5,942 nt of DNA, taken from Candidatus Colimorpha onthohippi (lineage in GTDB: Bacteria > Bacteroidota > Bacteroidia > Bacteroidales > P3). How positions within the stretch are numbered: the first letter of the stretch is position 1; each line of letters starts with the position of its first letter. Below the pieces are notes generated by a model. It was not told where the DNA came from. It was given only the letters and a program-made list of their open reading frames with translations, and did not search any database. Where the stretch lies: positions 1 to 5,942 of the forward strand of contig JAGHVA010000204.1 of NCBI GenBank assembly GCA_018064565.1. The letters are read 5' to 3'. The translations under genes and the position numbers were made by a program. Of the stretch, positions 1 to 5,352 are shown piece by piece.

Positions 1-45
1 ACCAAAACTGTACACTTTCCCCATCATTAACCTACCCCTTGCGCG

Positions 46-54
46 CCCCCCCCC
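46..54. repeat. Homopolymer run of nine C in a C-rich tract
   Basis: Nine consecutive C lie within a GC-rich stretch (about 41-61) of otherwise AT-rich intergenic DNA. Such runs can slip during replication and are also prone to sequencing error. No gene crosses it convincingly. The rest of positions 1-77 shows nothing I can name. Confidence 0.6.
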
Positions 55-77
55 GCCGCCCACCGAAGTACTAAGAC

Positions 78-109
78 ACCAACCCCTCATCTGAGAAATA
101 GGGCTTGGT
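78..109. repeat. Imperfect hairpin at left edge of the REP-like cluster
   Basis: ACCAACCCCT (78-87) pairs with AGGGCTTGGT (100-109) as a 10-base stem with one C-C mismatch and a 12-base loop. No T-run follows on either strand, so it is not a classical intrinsic terminator. It probably belongs to the palindrome cluster that continues to about position 319. Confidence 0.5.
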
Positions 110-118
110 CTGATAAAT

Positions 119-210
119 AGCCTGAAAGGCTTACATTTCATAGCCCAGGGTAGAGCGAAGCGGCACCCTGGGTGTTGAATCGGTGTTGATTAACAACGCC
201 CTGAAAGGGC
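119..210. repeat. REP-like palindrome unit with three hairpins
   Basis: Three perfect inverted repeats sit in tandem. AGCCT-GAA-AGGCT lies at 119-131. CCCAGGGT (144-151) pairs with ACCCTGGG (165-172) around a 13-base loop. GCCCT-GAA-AGGGC lies at 198-210. The first and third share a five-base stem and the same GAA loop, so this looks like one designed element rather than chance. Short extragenic palindromes of this kind are typical of REP/BIME-type elements mobilised by IS200-like (RAYT) transposases; no transposase lies in the window. The assignment to that class is an inference. Confidence 0.6.
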
Positions 211-283
211 AAAAGTGGCTTAATACACATTGCATTAGTACTTTTGTTCTTTCTGGGCGAATCTCCACAACCACCCGCATTAA

Positions 284-319
284 CCAAGGCAAGCGTGGCA
301 CCGCCTTGGGCTTTCAGCC
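284..319. repeat. REP-like palindrome unit, right part, inverted
   Basis: CCAAGGC (284-290) pairs perfectly with GCCTTGG (303-309) around a 12-base loop. It abuts GGCT-TTC-AGCC (309-319), which on the minus strand reads GGCT-GAA-AGCC, the same GAA-loop hairpin as at 119-131 and 198-210 but in opposite orientation. The cluster 119-319 is thus bounded by GAA-loop hairpins facing each other. A T-run follows at 322-327, so the last hairpin could also act as a weak terminator for rightward transcription. Confidence 0.5.
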
Positions 320-365
320 TGTTTTTTAGACAGCAATAACGAAAAATTGCAAGCATAAATAATTG

Positions 366-490
366 CTTAACATCCTTACGTTTTGTGATAATTCGAAGGC
401 CTCCTGACAATAGGATATTGCAGTGGCTATCTTTAGTTGACAAAACGTTTTCGGTAGTGTGCGAGAAAGACTCTTTTTTGTGTTTTTCAT
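366..490 (+). repeat. Direct repeat copy 1, left flank of the toxin-antitoxin cassette
   Basis: This ~125-base segment recurs in the same orientation at 2177-2299. By hand alignment the first 73 bases match at about 61 positions with one gap, and the next 44 bases (439-482 against 2249-2292) are identical. Inside is an inverted repeat, ACGTTTTGT (378-386) with ACAAAACGT (440-448), 53 bases apart. The right end carries TTTG (477-480), usable as a -33 promoter element. At the expected -7 distance there is only the imperfect TAATTCTTTG (500-509), so this copy probably lacks a consensus promoter. Its nature is unknown: a dispersed genomic repeat, a MITE-like remnant, or a recombination target. 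Confidence 0.85.
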
Positions 491-517
491 AAAAATCTAT
501 AATTCTTTGTGTCAATG

Positions 518-554
518 GTGTGCAATTTCGGGAATTATTAGTAATTTTGCACAC
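518..554. promoter_or_regulatory. Candidate operator: perfect 8-base dyad over the cassette promoter
   Basis: GTGTGCAA (518-525) is the exact reverse complement of TTGCACAC (547-554). The arm centres are 29 bases apart, close to three helical turns. The left arm covers the -33 element and the right arm covers the end of the -7 element and the likely start site, so bound protein would block RNA polymerase. The downstream gene encodes an HTH (Xre-like) protein, and antitoxins of this kind commonly repress their own promoter. The dyad is seen directly; binding by the gene product is inferred. Confidence 0.5.
519..549 (+). promoter_or_regulatory. Bacteroides-type promoter of the toxin-antitoxin operon
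   Basis: TGTG (519-522, one mismatch to TTTG) is followed after exactly 19 bases by TAATTTTG (542-549), a full match to the Bacteroidetes -7 consensus TAnnTTTG. Transcription would start near 556, leaving a short leader of about 16 bases before the ATG at 572. No Shine-Dalgarno sequence is present, as is usual in this phylum. Confidence 0.55.
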
Positions 555-571
555 TAAAAAACACGTGAATT

Positions 572-1618
572 ATGGGAAATGCATTTGCACAAAGACTGGT
601 AAATGCCAGGAAGATTCGTTGTCTGTCACAACGAGAATTGAGTAATAAGCTGGAGGGGCAGGTGTCGCCTACGGCTATAGAAAAGTATGAGAAGGGTCTA
701 ATGATGCCTTCCAGTTCTGCATTGATTCTTCTGTCCAAGGCTTTGGGCATGAAGCTCGATTACTTCTTCCGTCCTTTCACAGTTGCTATCGACACCTCAA
801 AGTTTGAATTCAGAAAGAGCGCAAGTATAGGTGTAAAGAAGTTGGAATCCATCAAGTTCATGGTTTGTGCCGAGATTGAAAAGTATCTTGAGATTGAGGG
901 TATTCTTGGTAATACCACCTCATTCACTCTCGACTACAGCAACATTCTTGTTGAAGGTGAGGATGAAGCCAAATTGCTTGCACGCAAACTTCGCGAAGAC
1001 CTGAACATCGGTTATGATGCCATTGTCTCCGCTGTTGAACTGCTGGAGTCATGTGGAGTAAAGATTATCGAGATTGATCATGATGAGAAGTTCTCTGGTA
1101 CTTGTAATACTGCTGGCACTATCCCTGTAATTGTTATTAACCGGAACATGACCTCTGAGCGCAAGCGTATCACGATCTTCCATGAACTCGGTCACTTACT
1201 GATGCATTGCGCAGAAGGTGTTGACAAAGAAAAGATGTGCAATATCTTTGCTAATGAAGTTCTCATTCCTTCAGACAAGTTCAAGAATCTGCTCGGTGCA
1301 TCGCGTCACGACATTTCTCTTGTTGAACTTCAGGCGATACAGTGCGAGTACGGCATTTCTGTTGACGCATTGATGGCAAAGGCTGCACAACTCAATATCA
1401 TCACAAACAACAGATACACATCTTACTACAAAAAAAAGAATGCACTTCCAGCATTCAAGGAAGCAGTAGATGCAAGTCATTATCCCATGGAGCATACCAA
1501 TCGTTTTGAGCGCTTGGTGTATCGTGCTTTGGCCAGCGAGGTTATCAGTACGTCCAAAGCTGCTGCTATTTTGGATGTTTCTGTAAATGAAGTCCGTAAC
1601 AACTTGAATTTGATGTAG
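572..1618 (+). CDS. HTH (Xre-like) ImmA/IrrE-family metallopeptidase, probable antitoxin/regulator
   Basis: This is a 348-residue cytoplasmic protein with no signal peptide. Residues about 6-65 form an Xre/HTH_3-type DNA-binding domain (LSQRELSNKL, then PTAIEKYEKG, typical of helices 2-3). Residues about 150-260 form an ImmA/IrrE (COG2856, DUF955) zinc peptidase domain: HELGH at 204-208 supplies two histidine ligands and the catalytic Glu205. Glu220, six residues before the Phe of FANEVLIP, fits the third ligand. The C-terminal ~50 residues (FERLVYRALASEVISTSKAAAIL) resemble the tail usual in this family. All catalytic positions look intact. In known members the peptidase cleaves a repressor or partner, while the HTH binds the operon's promoter. 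The next gene, a PIN nuclease, starts 4 bases downstream, so the likely role is antitoxin and autorepressor of that toxin; the dyad at 518-554 is the likely target. ATG 572 fits the promoter spacing and the start of the HTH. Leu codon use is mixed, unlike the T9SS gene downstream. Function as antitoxin is inferred. Confidence 0.9.
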   Translation: MGNAFAQRLVNARKIRCLSQRELSNKLEGQVSPTAIEKYEKGLMMPSSSALILLSKALGMKLDYFFRPFTVAIDTSKFEFRKSASIGVKKLESIKFMVCAEIEKYLEIEGILGNTTSFTLDYSNILVEGEDEAKLLARKLREDLNIGYDAIVSAVELLESCGVKIIEIDHDEKFSGTCNTAGTIPVIVINRNMTSERKRITIFHELGHLLMHCAEGVDKEKMCNIFANEVLIPSDKFKNLLGASRHDISLVELQAIQCEYGISVDALMAKAAQLNIITNNRYTSYYKKKNALPAFKEAVDASHYPMEHTNRFERLVYRALASEVISTSKAAAILDVSVNEVRNNLNLM

Positions 1619-1622
1619 AAGT

Positions 1623-2138
1623 ATGGAGATTGTAGTCAATGACACAAATATTTTGATTGATCTCTACAACGCAGGACTTCTTGGATGTTGCAAGCAACTG
1701 GAACTTGACTTCAGGACTCTTGACTTGATTATTGAGGAGATTGAGGTTGAAGAACAACTCTCGGCAGTCAACAAACTTGTATCAGAGGGGATTCTCAAGG
1801 TTTGTTCTCTTTCAGGCGAACAACTTGCCACGGTCTTCGAGAAGGTCAGCTTCTACGGTGGCAAGTGTAATCTGTCGCCTGAAGACATTTCGGTAATGGT
1901 GTATGCACAGGATAATCATTGCAGGTTGCTGACTGGTGACAAAACGCTCAGAGAAAAGGCTACATTGGAAAATGTAACAGTCTCTGGCATTCTATTCCTG
2001 ACGGACATGATTATAGGAGACGGAATCCTTGAACCTGCAGATATGATTAGCGCACTTGAACGACTTCTTCAATCAAATGGAAGACTTCCTAAAAGGCTGA
2101 TTCAGGAGCGGATAGAACATCTGCGTTCGCAGTTGTAG
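1623..2138 (+). CDS. PIN-domain protein, probable toxin RNase
   Basis: This is a 171-residue cytoplasmic protein that opens like a PIN nuclease: a beta strand followed by NDTNILIDL (residues 6-14), with Asp7 as the first metal ligand. Glu38/Glu39 in LIIEEI fit the second acidic position, Asp88 in PEDISVMVYA the third, and Asp106 in LLTGDKTLRE the fourth, so the Mg/Mn-binding acidic site appears complete. PIN toxins (as in VapC) cleave RNA. The C-terminal ~60 residues are helical-looking and unassigned. The gene lies 4 bases after the HTH-ImmA/IrrE gene with no promoter between them, consistent with one transcript and translational coupling. HTH-COG2856 proteins next to small nucleases are a recognised predicted toxin-antitoxin arrangement, here with the regulator first. 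Only 5 of 28 Leu codons are TTG, against 15 of 21 in the first ~150 codons of the T9SS gene, suggesting a different origin. The PIN assignment is strong; toxicity and target RNA are unknown. Confidence 0.87.
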   Translation: MEIVVNDTNILIDLYNAGLLGCCKQLELDFRTLDLIIEEIEVEEQLSAVNKLVSEGILKVCSLSGEQLATVFEKVSFYGGKCNLSPEDISVMVYAQDNHCRLLTGDKTLREKATLENVTVSGILFLTDMIIGDGILEPADMISALERLLQSNGRLPKRLIQERIEHLRSQL

Positions 2139-2139
2139 A

Positions 2140-2167
2140 TTTAGGTTGGTAAGTGCCTTATCCTAAA
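2140..2167. other. Imperfect hairpin just after the PIN gene
   Basis: TTTAGG (2140-2145) pairs with CCTAAA (2162-2167), and inside it TAAG (2150-2153) pairs with CTTA (2157-2160) around a 3-base loop, with unequal bulges between the two stems. An A-run follows on the plus strand, so a U-tract would form only on minus-strand transcripts. It may mark the end of the cassette transcript, but evidence for termination is weak. Confidence 0.3.
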
Positions 2168-2176
2168 AAAGACTTC

Positions 2177-2299
2177 CTTAACAGCCTAACGTTTTGTGAT
2201 ATTCGAAGACCTCCAGACATTTGAATATTGCGGTGGCTATCTTCAATCGACAAAACGTTTTCGGTAGTGTGCGAGAAAGACTCTTTTTTGTGCTTTCAT
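2177..2299 (+). repeat. Direct repeat copy 2, right flank of the toxin-antitoxin cassette
   Basis: This is the second copy of the segment at 366-490, in the same orientation and about 1810 bases away, starting 38 bases after the PIN stop codon. The inverted repeat is slightly longer here: AACGTTTTGT (2188-2197) with ACAAAACGTT (2250-2259). The 44-base identical core is 2249-2292. Its last bases contribute TTTG (2287-2290), the -33 element of the promoter for the T9SS gene. Similarity stops on both sides at about the same point in the two copies, so the unit has defined ends. No terminal target duplication can be read with confidence. Confidence 0.85.
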
Positions 2300-2317
2300 T
2301 TTTTTTTCGTAACTTTG
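2287..2317 (+). promoter_or_regulatory. Consensus Bacteroides promoter for the T9SS gene
   Basis: TTTG (2287-2290), 19 bases, then TAACTTTG (2310-2317) is an exact match to the Bacteroidetes primary sigma-factor promoter. The -33 element lies inside direct repeat copy 2 and the -7 element just outside it. Transcription would start around 2324, giving a leader of roughly 110 bases before the ATG at 2435. Confidence 0.7.
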
Positions 2318-2348
2318 CATGCTTTTTGGTGTGTAGTGAAGTTGTCTT

Positions 2349-2389
2349 AATATGGCGATACTCGTTAGGTTGCGAGTAGCGTGCATATT
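2349..2389 (+). promoter_or_regulatory. Strong hairpin in the 5' leader of the T9SS gene
   Basis: AATATG (2349-2354) pairs with CATATT (2384-2389), GCG (2355-2357) pairs with CGT (2380-2382, one G-U), and TACTCG (2359-2364) pairs with CGAGTA (2373-2378) around the 8-base loop 2365-2372. This gives about 15 base pairs with one mismatch and one bulged G. It lies wholly between the predicted transcription start and the ATG, and it buries the GTG at 2381. It could affect mRNA stability or translation. It matches no riboswitch class I recognise. Confidence 0.5.
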
Positions 2390-2434
2390 GAGATTAGTGG
2401 TGTGTATATATATTGGTCGATAACAAATACTGAA

Positions 2435-5296
2435 ATGAATATACACAAGTTTCATCGCTTTTGGGTAAATGGATTGGTTGTGTTAGCCTTTCTTGTTTGT
2501 GGAGTATTGCCTGCGCATGCGTCGGAGATTCGTGTAGTTAGTACGTTCGAGATGCTCAAGGCTGCTTTGTTTGAAGCAGATTCGGGCGACGTAATTTTGA
2601 TAAACGGTTCGTTGTTGTGCAAAGAACCAGTGCAAGTCAAAACCCATGTTACGATACAATCGTTGAACAACGACACCTTGTATCGTGATTATTCGGGAAT
2701 TCCTTTGATTACTGTGACCGACAATGGGTTGTTGACATTGCGATCGGTTGTAATCAATAGCAGGGTTGATTTTTTGGACGGAGAGGCTATATATGTGCAG
2801 GGTGAACTGAATATGGGGAGTCAGACCACTATATTAGGTACGATATCGTTGCAGCAAGGTAAATTATTGAGCGTCTCGGGTGCAATTGGTGGTGATATTG
2901 CGTTGAATATCAAGGATGGTAATGGCGTCCCGTTGTTGCCGAGCATAGGTTCGGTGATAGGCAGGTGTGATGCTGGCACTACTGGTGTGGGGTGTATGTA
3001 TTCGCTGATGGACGCTTATCTGGTTCCAGTTAGTGTGGGTGATAGCGTATTGGTGTGGCGTTATGCTTCGGATTTTGAGATGGATGCCGTTGACTTGGAT
3101 CTCCCGTCTCACCGCAGATGGGCGACCGCAAATATCGGTACCTCGATTGAATGGCAAAGCGGATCCTATTTCACTTGGGGTGGTCTTGCTCCGTTTGATT
3201 TATCAAATCATGATGGAAGCAATTGTATGACCAATTGGCCAGACTCGTTAGATGTGGCATATTTTTATTTGGGCGGGAATTGGCATATTCCAACCAAGGA
3301 ACAGTGGCAAGAACTGATAGACAATACCAACGTTTTTGAGGACGAGGTGGTTTCGTTAAGCGGGTTGCATGTGCCAGGCTACCGTTTTCAAAGCAAGGTC
3401 CATTCCAATCGCAGCATCTTTATCCCTGTGTCGGGCTATATGACGATACAAGGAGCTGAGGTAGCAAATAGGGATGGCGATAAACTCTATTATTGGACAT
3501 CGACGTTCGATACTGTGAATAATGCACCAGTCTATGTGTCAGTATCTTCGTTTTTTACGCAGTTGGCCGATATTGGTATTCCTGTTCGAGCTGTGGTTGA
3601 CCCTATGCAGTATTTTGTAGAAGTAGATTCGGCTGAAGGTGGTGTTGTAACGGGAGTGGATACTGGCAGTTATGCTGTTGGGACGTTGTTGACAGCAACC
3701 GCTGAGCCAGACCCAGGTTGGCATTTTGTGTCGTGGAGCGACGGGTCAACCGAGAACCCCAAGATGGTTGTCCTCTCGTCGGATACCGCATTTGTCACTA
3801 TATTTGAGCGGAATAGTTATAGGCTTATCCTGATGTTGCCATCGGGAGATACCGTGACAGACACGTTGATTCGAATGGACGATCCGATGGTTGAGGTGGT
3901 TGAGCCAGTTGTGGAGGGACATGAGTTTGTACAGTGGAGTCCAACGCTACCCGATACAATGCCGATGAGTGATGTGGTGTCGGTGGCGGTATATAATCGC
4001 AAAGAGTATTCGGTAATGTGGCAAGGTGTAGATACTATCGTGTATGATGGATTGAATCATGCTCCGAAAGCCTATTATATCAACGATTTTGGTGATACGA
4101 TTAGTGCCGAAGTGTTTGATTATGTAAGTGGTAAGTCTGTCTTTTCGCAGGCTAAGGAATATACACTTTTGGCGATAGCGGCAGATACGAATTATAGGTT
4201 GTCGATCAACAGCCGACATCCGTTTGTTATCAAACCCAAAAAATTGTCGGTAGTCGATGTGCGAGTAAGTGGAATCAAGATGGTAGATGGCAACAACGTG
4301 GCAAAGTTGATTTCGACTCCATCGCTTGTTGGTGTGTGTCAGGCAGATGATTTGTCGTTGGAAGTTAAGGCGTTTTTCTCTGATCCAACGGTTGGAGGCA
4401 ATAAAACAATTACGGTGTTGTATAGCATCAAAGGTCAGGGAATTGTGAACTACACATATACCCGGGATAGTGTAATTGCTGACAACGGAGCAATCTTGAA
4501 TAAACTGGAGATAGACAAGCAGTCAAGTACAGGGGGGATAAGTGTTGACGATCAAGGTTATTGTGAGAATGACTATGCAGAGGTGTCGTATAGTCTTCTG
4601 CCAGGGTCAAATCCGACATACTATAAGGTGATATTTAGTGATAATGCCGTATCAGAAGGTTTTGTACAAGATAGTTTGTGGCGTAGTTGTACCGATTGGT
4701 CGGTAAGCGGAATGTTTGGGTTTAGGATTCCAGATGGTTGTCAAGGAGGTGTGTATAGGTTGTATCTTCAGTTTCGTAATGAGTTAGACAGCGTGAGTGC
4801 CAAAATCCCTGTTGAGTTTTTGGTTAACGAATCGCGGCGCGCGTTGAAGGCGGTGTTCACCGATGTGATATCGGTAGATAGGGCAAGATTGGAATTAGAG
4901 ACATACCAATGGTATCGTGATGGAGAGCCCATACAGGGTGCTACGTTGCCTTATTTTCAAGAGTCTGGTGTGCTGTACGGACATACCTATTCGTTGGTAG
5001 GTTGGGTTAACAACAGGCAAGTCAGGGTTTGTCCTCAATCCAGTTTCTCGATAGAAACGAGTAATCATAATTACGCAATCAGTGTGTTTCCAAATCCGGC
5101 ATCAGATTATGTTACAGTAGAGTATGATGTGGAAAGTATAGATAGGCATGAGGTTTTGTTGTTAGATAGTTACGGAAATCAGATTCGGTCGGCTTCATTT
5201 GTAGGTCATCGCTATCAGATGCCTGTGTCGTCGTTGCCCAGCGGCAACTACATGATATTGTTAGATGGACATCCCAAGAGGTTTGTCAAACGATAA
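2435..5296 (+). CDS. Secreted multidomain protein with T9SS C-terminal sorting domain
   Basis: This is a 953-residue predicted T9SS cargo protein, exported and probably surface-anchored or released. Residues 1-29 are a Sec signal peptide (basic start, hydrophobic core, AHA before the cut at Ser30). The ATG at 2435 is preferred because a GTG at 2381 would add 18 residues ahead of that signal and lies inside a leader hairpin. Residues ~30-150 have repetitive strand-rich sequence like a pectate-lyase-type beta-helix. Residues ~219-388 resemble the Fibrobacter major paralogous domain (RRWATANIG, GGNWHIPTKEQW near 283, YYWTST, final PVRAVVD). Residues ~393-458 are a divergent InlB B-repeat (GYVF-like GWHFVSWSDG), and ~459-522 look like a second. 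Residues ~524-605 and ~606-685 resemble MBG/YDG domains. Residues ~686-875 look Ig-like (YQWYRDGEPIQGA near 824). Residues 880-953 are the Por sorting domain (SVFPNPASDYV, then LPSGNYMILL). No catalytic site is evident; adhesion or glycan binding is a guess. A beta-barrel gene follows 48 bases later, probably in the same operon. Leu is mostly TTG and Ser often TCG. Confidence 0.9.
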   Translation: MNIHKFHRFWVNGLVVLAFLVCGVLPAHASEIRVVSTFEMLKAALFEADSGDVILINGSLLCKEPVQVKTHVTIQSLNNDTLYRDYSGIPLITVTDNGLLTLRSVVINSRVDFLDGEAIYVQGELNMGSQTTILGTISLQQGKLLSVSGAIGGDIALNIKDGNGVPLLPSIGSVIGRCDAGTTGVGCMYSLMDAYLVPVSVGDSVLVWRYASDFEMDAVDLDLPSHRRWATANIGTSIEWQSGSYFTWGGLAPFDLSNHDGSNCMTNWPDSLDVAYFYLGGNWHIPTKEQWQELIDNTNVFEDEVVSLSGLHVPGYRFQSKVHSNRSIFIPVSGYMTIQGAEVANRDGDKLYYWTSTFDTVNNAPVYVSVSSFFTQLADIGIPVRAVVDPMQYFVEVDSAEGGVVTGVDTGSYAVGTLLTATAEPDPGWHFVSWSDGSTENPKMVVLSSDTAFVTIFERNSYRLILMLPSGDTVTDTLIRMDDPMVEVVEPVVEGHEFVQWSPTLPDTMPMSDVVSVAVYNRKEYSVMWQGVDTIVYDGLNHAPKAYYINDFGDTISAEVFDYVSGKSVFSQAKEYTLLAIAADTNYRLSINSRHPFVIKPKKLSVVDVRVSGIKMVDGNNVAKLISTPSLVGVCQADDLSLEVKAFFSDPTVGGNKTITVLYSIKGQGIVNYTYTRDSVIADNGAILNKLEIDKQSSTGGISVDDQGYCENDYAEVSYSLLPGSNPTYYKVIFSDNAVSEGFVQDSLWRSCTDWSVSGMFGFRIPDGCQGGVYRLYLQFRNELDSVSAKIPVEFLVNESRRALKAVFTDVISVDRARLELETYQWYRDGEPIQGATLPYFQESGVLYGHTYSLVGWVNNRQVRVCPQSSFSIETSNHNYAISVFPNPASDYVTVEYDVESIDRHEVLLLDSYGNQIRSASFVGHRYQMPVSSLPSGNYMILLDGHPKRFVKR

Positions 5297-5352
5297 TGAA
5301 AACGACGGTTGGAAACCATTATATCGTGTATTATTTGAACGGTAATGTATAG
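5296..5352 (+). CDS. Possible 18-codon coupling ORF between the T9SS and beta-barrel genes
   Basis: Its ATG begins on the last A of the T9SS gene's TAA stop (TAATG overlap), and its TAG stop (5350-5352) overlaps the start of the beta-barrel gene at 5345. It would encode MKTTVGNHYIVYYLNGNV. The peptide itself resembles nothing I recognise. The exact bridging of stop to start could pass ribosomes to the next gene, but an open stretch of 18 codons is common by chance, and no Shine-Dalgarno supports it. Confidence 0.2.
   Translation: MKTTVGNHYIVYYLNGNV

Noticed and set aside
1..27. Minus-strand ATG at 27 (MMGKVYSFG) running off the left edge
   Set aside because: It has an AGGGG stretch shortly upstream but only nine residues are visible, and Bacteroidetes rarely use such ribosome sites. 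It could be the start of a gene to the left, but this cannot be supported here.
366..490. Repeat copies as a CRISPR array or insertion-sequence ends
   Set aside because: There are only two copies, 1.8 kb apart, with no regular spacers. They are in direct orientation with an internal inverted repeat, and there is no transposase between them, so neither label is supported.
138..554. 138-codon minus-strand open frame across the intergenic region
   Set aside because: It runs through the REP-like hairpins, repeat copy 1 and the cassette promoter. Its sequence has no recognisable domain, and the palindromes and repeat explain its base pattern. It is most likely a chance frame.
2381..2434. GTG start at 2381 for the T9SS gene
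   Set aside because: It would place 18 extra residues before an otherwise normal signal peptide and lies within the leader hairpin. ATG 2435 gives a clean Sec signal.
2324..2434. Known riboswitch in the T9SS leader
   Set aside because: Only one hairpin is evident and none of the conserved cores of common riboswitches could be recognised.
2452..2676. Minus-strand open frames opposite the T9SS gene (also 2864-3157, 3539-3791, 3817-4219, 4428-4619)
   Set aside because: They lie antisense to a well-supported coding frame, have low-complexity Thr/Ser/His-rich composition, no domains and no promoters. They are shadows of the TTG/TCG-rich codon use.
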